Origin: Bradyrhizobium betae
GTDB taxonomy: Bacteria > Pseudomonadota > Alphaproteobacteria > Rhizobiales > Xanthobacteraceae
Reading direction: 5' to 3'
Assembly (NCBI RefSeq): GCF_004123905.1
Contig: NZ_MZXW01000004.1
Span: 310,001-374,000, forward strand
Length of the DNA stretch: 64,000 nt
Positions 45,653-54,902 of this stretch are shown here, piece by piece. Below the pieces are notes generated by a model. It had not been told where the DNA came from, made no database searches, and worked only from the letters and a program-made list of their open reading frames with translations. A program made the translations under genes and the position numbers. Position 1 is the first letter of the stretch. Each line of letters opens with the position of its first letter.

Positions 45653-46374
45653 GCACCCCTCCACTGATTGAGACGATTGGGTTGATCAAGCATTTTGGCG
45701 GTATGCAGGCAATTCGCGGTGTCGATTTTTCACTCGCGGAAGGTGAGATTCGCTGTCTGATCGGACCGAACGGAGCAGGTAAGAGTACTTTCTTTAAGCT
45801 TCTCACGGGCCAGATCAAGCCGACGAGCGGATCTGTGCGTTTCCGGGGCACGGACCTCACCATGTTGCAAGCGCATGAAATTGCTCGCCTTGGCATTGGC
45901 ATCAAGACCCAGCAACCCAGCGTCTTCAACGGCCTATCCGTGCAGGAAAATCTCTGGATTGCCGCGGCGCGCCACAAGAAGGGAAAGGCTATCGGGCAAT
46001 CGGTCGAAGCCCAGGTCGAGCGATTTTCGCTTGGCGGTTTTGTGAACAGCCTGGCGGGCCAGCTCGCGCACGGCCAGCGTCAATGGCTAGAGTTGGGGGT
46101 GGTGCTGTGTGGCGATCCGGAATTGATCTTGCTGGATGAGCCTGCAGCCGGCATGACCGAGGAGGAACGTGTGCGAACGGCGGCGCTCATTCTTGAGATC
46201 AACCGGCAGCATCCAATAATTGTGGTTGAGCACGATATGTCTTTCATTCGCAGCATCGCGCAGCGCATTACCGTGTTCAATCAAGGGATGATTCTCACCG
46301 AAGGGGGAGCGGAGGAAGTATTTAGCAATCAGGCGGTCCGTGACGTTTATCTCGGCAAACGGGCGGCAGCGTGA
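45649..46374 (+). CDS. ABC importer ATPase, LivG/UrtD type
   Basis: This 241-residue ATPase uses a GTG start at 45649 that overlaps the permease stop. It has the Walker A motif GPNGAGKST (about 37-45), a degenerate signature LAGQLAHGQRQWLELG in place of LSxGQ, the Walker B motif LILLDEPAAGM and the switch histidine in VEHDMSF. The degenerate signature is usual for this UrtD-like subgroup. Confidence 0.92.
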   Translation: MSTPPLIETIGLIKHFGGMQAIRGVDFSLAEGEIRCLIGPNGAGKSTFFKLLTGQIKPTSGSVRFRGTDLTMLQAHEIARLGIGIKTQQPSVFNGLSVQENLWIAAARHKKGKAIGQSVEAQVERFSLGGFVNSLAGQLAHGQRQWLELGVVLCGDPELILLDEPAAGMTEEERVRTAALILEINRQHPIIVVEHDMSFIRSIAQRITVFNQGMILTEGGAEEVFSNQAVRDVYLGKRAAA

Positions 46375-47078
46375 TGCTCAACGTCGACAATATTTACGCT
46401 GGCTATGGTCGTATCCCGGTCCTTTCGGGAATTAGCTTCACAGTTACAGATCATCAAGTCGTTGGTGTTCTCGGACACAACGGGATGGGTAAGACGACCC
46501 TCCTCAAGACGTTGATCGGACAGATATCGCTGACAAGCGGCGCAATCCGGTTTGACGAAGCGGATATGAGCCGTAAATCGTCCTTTCTTCGTGCTCGGGC
46601 TGGTATCGGTTACGTGCCGCAAGGTCGCTCTATTTTTCCCAATCTGACGGTCCTTGACAATTTGCGGATGGGCTTTGTTCCGGCCAGTGGTTATCCGGAA
46701 GAGCAAGCCATCAAGGGTATCCTGGCTCAATTTCCTCGCCTAGATTCGATTATCGATCGCGCCGGCGGAGCGTTGTCTGGCGGCGAACAGCAGATACTGG
46801 CGCTTGCACGCTGCCTGTGCGGGCGCCCCAAGTTGCTGTTGCTCGATGAGCCGACGGAAGGAATTCAACCCTCAATCGTAGACGAAATCTTGGAAATTTT
46901 GATCCGGCTGCATCGCGACCATGGGTTGGCCATCATTGTTGTCGAGCAAAACCTCGAATTCATTCGACGCTTGTCCGATCGCGTCTTAGTCATCGAAAAG
47001 GGGGTGATCACAGGAGAGATATCTCCTTTGGCGCTGGAAGAAACCCCCGAGCTTGGAGGATATGTCTCTACCGAATGA
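46374..47078 (+). CDS. ABC importer ATPase, LivF/UrtE type
   Basis: This 234-residue second ATPase has the Walker A motif GHNGMGKTT, the signature LSGGEQQ and the Walker B motif LLLLDEPTEGIQPS. The NGMGKTT variant matches UrtE-like subunits of urea/amide importers rather than most LivF proteins, supporting a urea or amide ligand. It starts at ATG 46374, overlapping the previous stop; a GTG three bases upstream is an alternative. It is the last gene of the operon. Confidence 0.91.
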   Translation: MLNVDNIYAGYGRIPVLSGISFTVTDHQVVGVLGHNGMGKTTLLKTLIGQISLTSGAIRFDEADMSRKSSFLRARAGIGYVPQGRSIFPNLTVLDNLRMGFVPASGYPEEQAIKGILAQFPRLDSIIDRAGGALSGGEQQILALARCLCGRPKLLLLDEPTEGIQPSIVDEILEILIRLHRDHGLAIIVVEQNLEFIRRLSDRVLVIEKGVITGEISPLALEETPELGGYVSTE

Positions 47079-47260
47079 ATGGGCCCTCAGCCGCTCGGGG
47101 TTTCTTGTGGAACTCGAAGCAGCTCAAATGCATCGACCACCAGACTTGGATGGTTCTCCAGATTCCGCTGAATTCAATGAGGAGGCACTGTGAACACAGC
47201 GCCTCCAATCGGCCGAATGCGTTCGGCATAGGTGACGCGCACATTAGATCAACGTGACGA

Positions 47261-48232
47261 TCATGACGTCTGACGACGCGAGCTAGGGCTGCGGGCGAGG
47301 TTCTGCGGTGATTGACCAAATGCCGCCTTGAAGGCGCGACTAAAATGCGAGGAATCGCTGAAGCCAAAGTTGAACGCAGCGTCCGTTACGTAGATTACGT
47401 GCCCTTCCGCCAGCGCCTTGAAGCTTGCCGCAAGCCGCTGCTGCCATAGCCAACGGATCGGTGTTGTACCTTCGAGAGCGAACAGACGATTAAGCGTGCG
47501 GGACGACATATTTTGAGCATTGGCGATCGTGTCGAGGTCGAGCCGGGAATCGTGGAGGTTCGCGCTGATATAGCGCTTGGCCTGAATTAGCCGTCTCGAC
47601 TGTCTCGATGCCTCATAGGTCGTATCCATGAGTTCGGCTTCAAACGTTGTTGCCAAGATATCGAGCGCCGATGCGCCGATGCGTTTGGCCACCTCGTCGT
47701 TTGGTTCCTCCAGCGCTACCAATTGATTCAAAACCGTCCAAGTCAGTGCTCCGAGTCTCGTATCGCTGGAGATACGGCGAGCTACCAGCTTGCTCGCCGT
47801 AGGCAGGCGCGAGATCACTAATGGGCGTGGAATGGTTATCAGGATGGCGCGGTGCTGCGGTCCAAACGCCAAGGCGAAAGGTTGGGTCTGGTCGTGGAGG
47901 ACGAGATCGCCGGGCCGCATCCGCACTTCGAGGCCGTTCTGCGCAAAGACCGCGCCGCCTTCCAGGTTCAGCCATAACTGAAAGTCGTCCCGGTAATCCT
48001 TTCGAATATGCGCCGGCGTCCGAGTCACCTCGATCAATTCGTCGTTGGGCGTCGAGCAGGAGATATCGCTGAGAACAAGCGCGCCAAACTCCCTGATCGA
48101 CACGAGCGCGCGAAAGTTCTGATGTGCGACCGGCTTACAATCCGTCACCGAGTAGTTTCGGCAGGTGACCTGGTGGTAGTGGTCGAAGCCGTCGCCCGGC
48201 TTGACTGGGGTAGAGATCATTAAGGTACGCAT
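47261..48232 (-). CDS. AraC-family regulator (AraC_binding_2 type)
   Basis: This regulator has a C-terminal double HTH (RLDLDTIANAQNMSSRTLNR, then VTDAAFNFGFSDSSHFSRAF, about 220-310) and an N-terminal cupin-like sensor (LEGGAVFAQNGLEVRMRPGD). The ATG at 48232 gives 323 residues with GGGG ten bases upstream; an upstream TTG start is less likely. It is convergent to the importer operon and a good candidate to control it or the hydrolase genes on its other side. Confidence 0.9.
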   Translation of the reverse strand: MRTLMISTPVKPGDGFDHYHQVTCRNYSVTDCKPVAHQNFRALVSIREFGALVLSDISCSTPNDELIEVTRTPAHIRKDYRDDFQLWLNLEGGAVFAQNGLEVRMRPGDLVLHDQTQPFALAFGPQHRAILITIPRPLVISRLPTASKLVARRISSDTRLGALTWTVLNQLVALEEPNDEVAKRIGASALDILATTFEAELMDTTYEASRQSRRLIQAKRYISANLHDSRLDLDTIANAQNMSSRTLNRLFALEGTTPIRWLWQQRLAASFKALAEGHVIYVTDAAFNFGFSDSSHFSRAFKAAFGQSPQNLARSPSSRRQTS

Positions 48233-48455
48233 CGGACAATGCCCCAGCAAGATTGGCAGAGATAATCACAAGCAATTTGCATTCCAGTTGCGTGTTCGAC
48301 GCCCACCACCCGTGTAGAGGGCAGCACAGGCTAACACCGAACCCAACCTGTTGCAAAGATGTATGGCAAGACGAGCCTACCTCTTGGCGACCTTGGTCAA
48401 GCGCCTTGATCAGGGCGCGTGTTACCGTTTTGACGACACAGCCAGAGATCCTGAG

Positions 48456-48779
48456 ATGCCGAACATCGAGCCGAGCCGGACAGCGGTCCTCGTGGTCGAC
48501 ATGCAAAACGACTATGTGACTGCGGGCGCGAAACTTCGATTGACCCAGGCGGTTCGCAACGTTCCTAAGCTTGCCAGCACGCTGAAGATACGCCGCGGTA
48601 GGGCGAACCGGGTAATCCACACTGAACAAGTAGACCGCCGCGACGGAAGCGACGTGGACCTTTTTGACGATCTCTACCTGCCGATCGAAGACGGCAGCTC
48701 CTTTATCGACAATGCGTTGGGCGCGGATGCTTACCCGGACCCCACGCTGGTGCCGTGCGCGGTGCGTGCGAGTGCATAG
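48456..48779 (+). pseudogene. isochorismatase-like hydrolase, C-terminally truncated
   Basis: The frame opens like a cysteine hydrolase of the isochorismatase family (SRTAVLVVDMQNDYVTAGAK, carrying the catalytic Asp). It continues through the expected VIHTEQVDRRDGSDVDLFDD segment and then stops at residue 107. The regions that normally bear the catalytic Lys and Cys are missing. This family hydrolyses ureido or amide bonds (for example N-carbamoyl compounds), which fits the island. The truncated protein should be inactive. Confidence 0.72.
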
Positions 48780-49121
48780 AACGTGGGCAGCTTGTCCTAC
48801 TTCTGGGCCAGCCGACATATCTCACCGACCACATGCAGTTGATTGGCACATGTGAAGCGGAAGGGGGGCGGCGCATTTAGGTGAGGCTTAACGCGGGCAT
48901 GAAGGAACGAACGGGGTTCGGTGGCGAAGAAAGGACGCGACGGTTTATGAGAGGCGGGAATTGGGCGAGGGCGACAACGAGCCGATTACTAAGGCGATGC
49001 CGGGACTTTGCTGGTGAGCCAGCCCACTCGTCGTCTCTTAGTACCCTGCAATCACATTGAGTAACTGGGCTGTAGCATCTGCCATTCCAGGGCTATCCCC
49101 TCAGAGAATAAGGACACGTCG
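48780..49121. other. intergenic region, no gene seen
   Basis: About 340 bases follow the truncated isochorismatase-like gene. No frame continues its family sequence, so the missing part is deleted rather than frameshifted. The promoter of the alpha/beta hydrolase is presumably here. Confidence 0.5.
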
Positions 49122-50141
49122 ATGGCTCTTGATTACGAGGTCTACGATCTTGGTAACGTCGCGCTACAGCGTGGGGCGACGATCCGGGACTGCAAGATGG
49201 CTTACAAAACATATGGGACGCTCAATCCGGGCCAGGACAACGTAATTGTGTACCCGACCTGGTTTTCAGGCCAGCATTATGAGAACGAATGGTTGATTGG
49301 AGCCGGAAAGGCGCTCGACCCCACAAAATATTTCATCATTATTCCGAACATGTTGTGCAACGGACTGTCGTCGTCGCCAAGCAACACGCCCGAGCCTTAC
49401 AATGGGCCCCGGTTTCCGCAGGTAACGATCTACGACAATGTGCGCGCTCAGCACCGCTTGCTCACCGAGAAATTTGGTATCAAACGCATCCGAATGGTGG
49501 CTGGCTGGTCGATGGCGGGGCTTCAGGCCTTCCATTGGGGCGCGCTTTATCCGGACATGGTGGACGTTCTCGCTCCTTTTTGCGGTGCAGCAAGGTGCTC
49601 GCGTCACAACTTTGTTTTCCTGGAGGGCGTCAAGGCGGCGCTCACTGCCGATGCCGTCTGGATGGAAGGCTGGTACACCGATAAGCCTGCGCGCGGTCTT
49701 CGTGCGGCAGCGCGGGTCTTCGCCGGCTGGGGTCTTTCTCAGTCCTTCTATCGCGAGCAACTCGACGCCAAGGCGTTAGGTTTCTCCTCGCTTGAGGATT
49801 TTCTGGTCGGGTTCTGGGAGGGGATCATCTTGCCAAGGGATGCCAACAATCTACTGGCCATGCTTTGGACTTGGCAGAATGGCGACATCAGCGACAACGA
49901 GATTTACAAAGGTGATTTTAAGGCGGCGCTACGCGCGATCAAGGCCAAGACCTATATCATGCCGAGCAAAACCGATCTTTACTTTACGCCTGAGGACAGC
50001 GAGATCGAGGCAGCCAACATGCCGAACGCAAAGTTTATCCCAATTCCTTCCGTGTGGGGCCACTTTGCTGGAGGTCCGGGATTGAATCCCGAGGACGGCG
50101 CATTCCTGGACAGTAAGTTAAAGGAGCTGCTCGCGTCGTAG
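49122..50141 (+). CDS. alpha/beta hydrolase, homoserine-acetyltransferase-like
   Basis: This 339-residue alpha/beta-hydrolase belongs to the MetX-like branch. The nucleophile elbow is GWSMAG (S130), the acid is the Asp of SKTDLYFTPED, and the histidine lies in WGHFAGGPG. The N-terminal MAYKTYGTLNPGQDNVIVYP is characteristic of the branch. Homologues outside methionine synthesis are often hydrolases in degradation clusters; with amidases all around, a hydrolytic role is more likely here than acetyl transfer. AAGGA precedes the ATG. It appears to be a single-gene unit. Confidence 0.85.
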   Translation: MALDYEVYDLGNVALQRGATIRDCKMAYKTYGTLNPGQDNVIVYPTWFSGQHYENEWLIGAGKALDPTKYFIIIPNMLCNGLSSSPSNTPEPYNGPRFPQVTIYDNVRAQHRLLTEKFGIKRIRMVAGWSMAGLQAFHWGALYPDMVDVLAPFCGAARCSRHNFVFLEGVKAALTADAVWMEGWYTDKPARGLRAAARVFAGWGLSQSFYREQLDAKALGFSSLEDFLVGFWEGIILPRDANNLLAMLWTWQNGDISDNEIYKGDFKAALRAIKAKTYIMPSKTDLYFTPEDSEIEAANMPNAKFIPIPSVWGHFAGGPGLNPEDGAFLDSKLKELLAS

Positions 50142-50259
50142 ATTCCAGACGAAAATCCGACTTGTTTGAACATGCTCCACAAATCTAGTCGGTGCAAATC
50201 AAGGACCTTAAAGGTAGAAGAAACGGGCACAGTTGGGTCGACGGCAATAGTTTGCCGCG

Positions 50260-50391
50260 ATGTGTCTTTTGGGATCCGTGGAAACGCCTGGCTACACCCC
50301 GTCTCCGACAGATCATAACGGTGCCGACGAACGCAGCCAGGTGATGGTCCGGATTGAAAATGGCGGCTGGCGCTACGTCGAGCCCAAATGA
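50260..50391 (+). pseudogene. ABC substrate-binding protein C-terminal remnant
   Basis: A 43-codon frame encodes YTPSPTDHNGADERSQVMV followed by IENGGWRYVEPK, the pattern that ends periplasmic branched-chain/amide-binding proteins. The rest of the gene is absent. It lies 36 bases upstream of the second FAD monooxygenase. Together with the permease remnant at 52352 it suggests that an importer operon once enclosed the monooxygenase. Confidence 0.6.
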
Positions 50392-50427
50392 TCCCCGACC
50401 AATCCTAGACGATAAAAGGTGTTTGCA

Positions 50428-52146
50428 GTGGAAAGCACAGTTCCCAATTTTGTGCATACGACACATCCTGTGACCGTTCCGCCGCTGGCAAATGGCCGGG
50501 AAATCGCACGGCGGCCGGTGCTGATAGCCGGTGGCGGTCCTGTGGGCCTGGCGGTCGCGCTTGCGCTCGCAAGCCGCGGGATTGCCGTACTCGTCGTCGA
50601 GGCGGATCAAACGGTATGCGCCGGCAGCCGAGCCATCTGTCTGTCCCGGCGCACGCTCGAAATCCTTGAACGTTTGGGCGCTCTTACGCCGTTCCAGGAA
50701 AAAGGCCTGCCTTGGACGGGTGGACGAAGTTTCCACCGGTCCGATGAAGTATTTCACTTCACCATGCCGAACGACAGGGATCAGCGGCTCGCGCCGATGA
50801 CGAATTTGCAGCAATACTATATCGAGCAATTCCTGCTCGATGCCGTTGCCAAACGCGATCCTAATCTTCTCGAAGTGAGGTGGGGGACGCGCGTCGACGG
50901 CCTGCATCAGGGCCGCGATGGTGTGGTCGTCGAACTGGCCACCGATACGGTCTCGTATGCGACCGAATGCGACTTCCTGGTCGCATGCGACGGGGCGCGA
51001 AGTCGGGTGCGACAAGCCGTCGGACTCCGGATGAACGGTACGTCGTACGAGGGCCGATACGTCATCGTCGATATCGAGATCGATCTCGATCTTCCCACCG
51101 AGCGGTTGGCTTGGTTCGATCCGCCCAGCAATCCTGGTCGCACCATGCTGATGCACAAGCAGCCGGACAATATCTGGCGGCTCGACTATCAGCTTCATCC
51201 GACGGAAGATTCGGAGGAGATGATCCGCGAAGACAAGGTGACGCCCGTCGTTGCCGCGCATCTTGAGATGATGGGAATTGACCGCCCGTGGCGACTGATC
51301 TGGACCAGCATGTACCGCGCGGCTGCAGTGTCTCTGGATAGCTACCGAAGCGATCGCGTTGTTTTTGCCGGGGATGCGGCTCATCTGGTTCCCATCTTCG
51401 GAGTTAGAGGACTGAACAGCGGCTTTGACGATGCCTTCAATCTCGGTTGGAAGCTTGCGAGCGTCATCGCGGGATGTTCGCCCGACACGATTCTCGACAC
51501 TTACAGCGAGGAACGTCGGCGCGCCTGGGAAGTAAACGTGACTAGTGCAATGAAGAGCACCGAATTCATGGCGCCGCCATCGCGCGGCTACGAGTTGATG
51601 CGAGACGCGGTGCTCTCGTTGGCCAAGGATCATCCCGCGATCGCGACGCTGATCGATCCCCGCCAATCCGCCCCGATCGCCTATGAAGGGTCGCGTTTGA
51701 ACACCGTCACGCGCGACGAAGGCTCGTTCAAAACCGGGCCTCGACCGGGCTCACCTCCCTTGGAGTGCCCGCTCATCGTCGACGGGAAGAAACGCTACCT
51801 TACCAGCGTTCTCGGCAGCGATTTCACGCTGGTTTGGAGTGGCGAAGGTGATGCGCCGTCGATGGTAACGAACGAACTGCATTGCGCGATCAATCTGGGC
51901 CTATCTGTCATTCTGCTTACGATCGGAGCAGCCAGGCTCCTGTCCGGGACCGCCGGTCAATTGCAGACCTTGCACGCGGAGGTCGTCGAAGGGCGTTTCA
52001 CGGAACTATATGATGCGGCACCTTCTGCCGTGTATCTGTTCAGGCCGGACGGGCATGTCTGCGCGCGCTGGCGCATCATGCGACCGGGCGATCTATCCAA
52101 CGCAATTGATACCGCGCTTGGCTGCGGAAAGGCCGAACTTTCATGA
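50428..52146 (+). CDS. FAD-dependent monooxygenase, intact
   Basis: This is a flavoprotein hydroxylase of the p-hydroxybenzoate-hydroxylase/MhpA class, which uses NAD(P)H and O2. The FAD motif is LIAGGGPVGLAVALALASRG (about 31-50), CDGARSRVRQ sits mid-protein, and GDAAHLVPIFGVRGLNSGFD binds the FAD ribityl chain. The C-terminal thioredoxin-like domain is present. I prefer the GTG at 50428 (AAAAGG upstream, 572 residues) over 50419. It overlaps the DUF2783 gene by 4 bases. Unlike the copy at 36260 it is complete. The aromatic or heteroaromatic substrate is unknown. Confidence 0.9.
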   Translation: MESTVPNFVHTTHPVTVPPLANGREIARRPVLIAGGGPVGLAVALALASRGIAVLVVEADQTVCAGSRAICLSRRTLEILERLGALTPFQEKGLPWTGGRSFHRSDEVFHFTMPNDRDQRLAPMTNLQQYYIEQFLLDAVAKRDPNLLEVRWGTRVDGLHQGRDGVVVELATDTVSYATECDFLVACDGARSRVRQAVGLRMNGTSYEGRYVIVDIEIDLDLPTERLAWFDPPSNPGRTMLMHKQPDNIWRLDYQLHPTEDSEEMIREDKVTPVVAAHLEMMGIDRPWRLIWTSMYRAAAVSLDSYRSDRVVFAGDAAHLVPIFGVRGLNSGFDDAFNLGWKLASVIAGCSPDTILDTYSEERRRAWEVNVTSAMKSTEFMAPPSRGYELMRDAVLSLAKDHPAIATLIDPRQSAPIAYEGSRLNTVTRDEGSFKTGPRPGSPPLECPLIVDGKKRYLTSVLGSDFTLVWSGEGDAPSMVTNELHCAINLGLSVILLTIGAARLLSGTAGQLQTLHAEVVEGRFTELYDAAPSAVYLFRPDGHVCARWRIMRPGDLSNAIDTALGCGKAELS

Positions 52147-52355
52147 GCGTCTGGAGCCGGGATGAGCGCGAACGCGCTTACACGAACCTTTGTGATGCCG
52201 TGACGGCGGCTGGCGAAGACAAGGAGTCGCTCTTCCTTGCGCGTCTTTGCCTTTTGCTGATGGAAGAGCTTGGCGACGCCGAAAAGTTCGAAGCAATACT
52301 CGCACAAGCCCAACTCCAAAGTGGCAAAGGTCTCAGTCGGAGCGCTTCGGAATGA
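52143..52355 (+). CDS. DUF2783-like small protein
   Basis: This 70-residue acidic, helical protein (YTNLCDAVTAAGEDKESLFL, then ARLCLLLMEELGDAEKFEAI) fits the DUF2783 family. Members are commonly encoded next to FAD monooxygenases, which suggests a partner or regulatory subunit. It overlaps the monooxygenase stop by 4 bases, and its own stop overlaps the next frame (ATGA), so it is in the middle of a coupled run. Confidence 0.72.
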   Translation: MSVWSRDERERAYTNLCDAVTAAGEDKESLFLARLCLLLMEELGDAEKFEAILAQAQLQSGKGLSRSASE

Positions 52356-52672
52356 ACGGCAACATAGCGCCGCTTCTGATTCAGGATGGCCTTACCGTCG
52401 GCGCTATTTATGCACTCCTGGCCGTGGCCCTCGTTCTGGTTTTTACGGTCACGAGAATCATCTTCATTCCACAGGGTGAATTCGTTTCGTTCGGTGCCCT
52501 GACGCTCGCCGCATTGCAGACGGGGCAGGTGCCCAAGACGATATGGCTTCTGATCGCTCTCGCCTGTCTGGTCGCGGTTCGAGATTCCATTCGCTGCATT
52601 CGCTGCATTCGCTCAGGAGAGGGATTGCGTGCGGCGCGCGGCATTCTCGTGAATGCCTTGGCACGAGGCTGA
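52352..52672 (+). pseudogene. LivH-type permease N-terminal remnant
   Basis: The frame begins like a branched-chain/amide ABC permease (LTVGAIYALLAVALVLVFTV, then IFIPQGEFVSFGAL). It loses similarity at about 52575, after WLLIALACLVAV. The rest of the frame is unrelated and begins with three tandem 9-base repeats. Its start is still coupled to the DUF2783 stop. It is the truncated third gene of what was probably an importer plus monooxygenase operon. Confidence 0.75.
52588..52614 (+). repeat. three tandem 9-bp repeats at a breakpoint
   Basis: CATTCGCTG occurs three times in a row (the last copy ends in C). The repeats sit directly after the point where the permease similarity stops, so they probably mark the deletion or rejoining junction. 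Confidence 0.7.
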
Positions 52673-52840
52673 GCACCGAACGGTAGTCGCTGGCGATGGT
52701 GTGCCTGATATTCGGCATCACGGCGGCCAGTTCGCAAAAGGTCTCGCGGCCATCGGCGGTGGTGAGACACAGCCCGCCCTCGATCGCGACATAGACATTG
52801 CTATCGATCTCATGGAAGGAGCAGCTAGGTCGGCGCGAAT
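52665..52840 (-). pseudogene. possible cupin-domain remnant
   Basis: On the minus strand an open stretch encodes SFHEIDSNVYVAIEGGLCLT, then DGRETFCELAAVMPNIRHTI and VLSLV. This has the spacing of a small cupin fold (metal-site His, Gly-rich turn, PxxxxH). No start codon with flanking family sequence is visible, so it looks like an internal fragment. Low confidence. Confidence 0.35.
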
Positions 52841-53255
52841 ACTAGCGGAAAATGACAACCCGAGCGGCTGCTAAGCACGGAACCAGATCGACGAGGAGGC
52901 CGTGGTGGCTGATCCAGCAGAGGCTTCTCGCGTCGAAGGCAATGAAGTCGCGTGACTCCTTCTGAGTTTCATTGGTCGTTCCTGTAACCGATCCGGTTCC
53001 GGCCAGCAGGGCGGGTATGCCGCTCCGCAATTTCGGGGCTGGCCAGCTGGTCGTCGTTTCACCGACCGAAGTCATTCCGGATCGGCGCTTCTGCACCGGC
53101 AACGCGCTTCCTGTACCGAGACGATATCCCCTGTTTGGGAGATGACAGGCCAGGGATCGCGGGGAGAACATTTGCCCGTCCTTGCAGAAAGTTACCAAGA
53201 GCATCCGCTGCAGACTTCGCGCTAGCATTCTGACTACGACCGAAAAGAGGGGCAC
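52841..53255. other. intergenic region, no gene recognised
   Basis: About 415 bases lie between the gene fragments and amidohydrolase 2. A minus-strand frame here (LLAGTGSVTGTTNETQKESR) looks protein-like, but I cannot place it; it may be another remnant. AGAGGGG at 53247-53253 is the ribosome site of the next gene. Confidence 0.4.
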
Positions 53256-54902
53256 ATGACGACGACCGTCTATCACAACGCAAACCTTTTGACCTGCGAT
53301 CAATCCGGCAACCGCGCGTCCGCGATGGCCGTTTTAGATGGTCGCATTACAGCAATCGGAAATGATGGGACAGTCATGGCGGCGGCGGGTGCTGGTGCCG
53401 AGTCCATCGATCTAGCAGGTAAAACGATCATGCCGGGTCTGATCGATGTTCACAATCATCATGCGATTGCAGGTCGCGCCATTCTGTACGAAGTGGTATT
53501 TCCTCCAAGTCTCGACTTTGACGGAATATTGGCTGCGGTTCGAAGCGCGTGCGAAACGATGACTGGCGAGCGATGGGCCGTTGGTGGCAACTTCGGAAGC
53601 CATCATCTCGAACGGATCGACACGCTCGATGCGCTGCGTCAACTTGACGACGCCAGCTCGGGCCGGCCAGTATCGCTACGCGATGACTCCTATCATAATC
53701 GCTGGTGCAACACGGCGGCCATGCAAGCGGCTGGCATCGATTCGACCACACTGGTCCCCGGGCAGGGCAAGATTTCGACAGATCCGTCGACGGGCAGGGC
53801 TACGGGACTGTTGGTGGAGGCGGCCACCGCCCTGGTCGACGCGGTCTCCGAAGAGGCGAATTATGGCGATCCGGCGATCAATCAGAAGGCGGCGGCGCAC
53901 GCCATTGGCGTATTGAATTCCTACGGCGTGACCGCATTCCAGGACGCCATGACCTTCCATGGAATGCTTGCTAATCTCGCCGATCTCGATCTTAAGGGTG
54001 AGCTAAAGGCGTGGGTGGTCGCTACCCTTCCGGCGCACGCGGTCATGTATCTCCCGGGCCCGATGGGTACCGACCTTTTCAAGGTCAAGGAGCAATTCCG
54101 GACGCGTCACGTGCGACCGGACTTCGCCAAGTTCTTCCTCGACGGGGTTCCGATGACCCGGACGTCGGCGATGCTGGAACCTTATCGTCCCAGCGCAGCG
54201 TTTGGTTGCTGTTATCGCGGCGGAACAACCCTGACCTTACCGCAATTCGCAAAGATGGTTGCCGAGTGTGAGCGGCATGGCTTAGCGGTCAAAGTTCATT
54301 GCACCGGCGATGGATCGGTGCGGTTGGCGCTTGACGGATTCGATATCGTTCGCGACTTCGAGGGGCCAAGCGATCTGCGTCACCAGATCGCTCATGCTGT
54401 TTTTGTTGATCCGGAGGATATCAAGCGAATGGCCGCCCTTCAGGTGACGGCCGACCTGTCGCCAGTGCTCTGGTATCCGGCTATCTTCGAGCAAGCGATC
54501 CGTGCTGCTGTTCCGGACAAGCTGGTCGACAGGATGGCGCCAATCCGTGACCTTGTCGAAGCTGGGGTGTCTATTGCCGGAGGCTCGGACTGGCCGGTTG
54601 CGCCCACCCCAGATCTTTGGGACGGCCTCGAAGGTATGGTGACGAGGAGAAATCCCAGCGGCGGTTATGACGGACAGCTGGGCCCCGAACAGGCGATTGA
54701 CGTTCAAACTGCCATACGGGCCTACACCTTGGGCTCGGCCGAGGTCATGGGCCTCGACGCCGAGACGGGTTCACTGGAAGTTGGAAAGTCAGCTGATTTC
54801 ATTATCATCGACAGAGACGTCACGAAGATCGCGTCCAACCAGATAGCCCAGACCAAGGTACTCAGTACCTGGTTCGAAGGGGCCAAGGTCTACGAGCGCT
54901 AG
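53256..54902 (+). CDS. YtcJ-like amidohydrolase 2
   Basis: This 548-residue metal-dependent amidohydrolase has the metal-site start PGLIDVHNHHAI, the mid-barrel VKVHCTGDGSVRLALDG, HQIAHAVFV and the late Asp in GGSDWPVAPTP, closing with KSADFIIIDRDVTKI. It is shorter than, and only distantly similar to, the amidohydrolases at 32399 and 58594, and lacks their Cys/His tail. The COG0523 GTPase starts at the very next base after its stop. This suggests that the enzyme depends on, or is regulated with, a dedicated metal chaperone. Confidence 0.9.
   Translation: MTTTVYHNANLLTCDQSGNRASAMAVLDGRITAIGNDGTVMAAAGAGAESIDLAGKTIMPGLIDVHNHHAIAGRAILYEVVFPPSLDFDGILAAVRSACETMTGERWAVGGNFGSHHLERIDTLDALRQLDDASSGRPVSLRDDSYHNRWCNTAAMQAAGIDSTTLVPGQGKISTDPSTGRATGLLVEAATALVDAVSEEANYGDPAINQKAAAHAIGVLNSYGVTAFQDAMTFHGMLANLADLDLKGELKAWVVATLPAHAVMYLPGPMGTDLFKVKEQFRTRHVRPDFAKFFLDGVPMTRTSAMLEPYRPSAAFGCCYRGGTTLTLPQFAKMVAECERHGLAVKVHCTGDGSVRLALDGFDIVRDFEGPSDLRHQIAHAVFVDPEDIKRMAALQVTADLSPVLWYPAIFEQAIRAAVPDKLVDRMAPIRDLVEAGVSIAGGSDWPVAPTPDLWDGLEGMVTRRNPSGGYDGQLGPEQAIDVQTAIRAYTLGSAEVMGLDAETGSLEVGKSADFIIIDRDVTKIASNQIAQTKVLSTWFEGAKVYER

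Noticed and set aside
50419..50430. GTG at 50419 as start of the second monooxygenase
   Set aside because: The purine-rich AAAAGG would overlap it too closely. The GTG at 50428 has better spacing, though the difference is only three codons.
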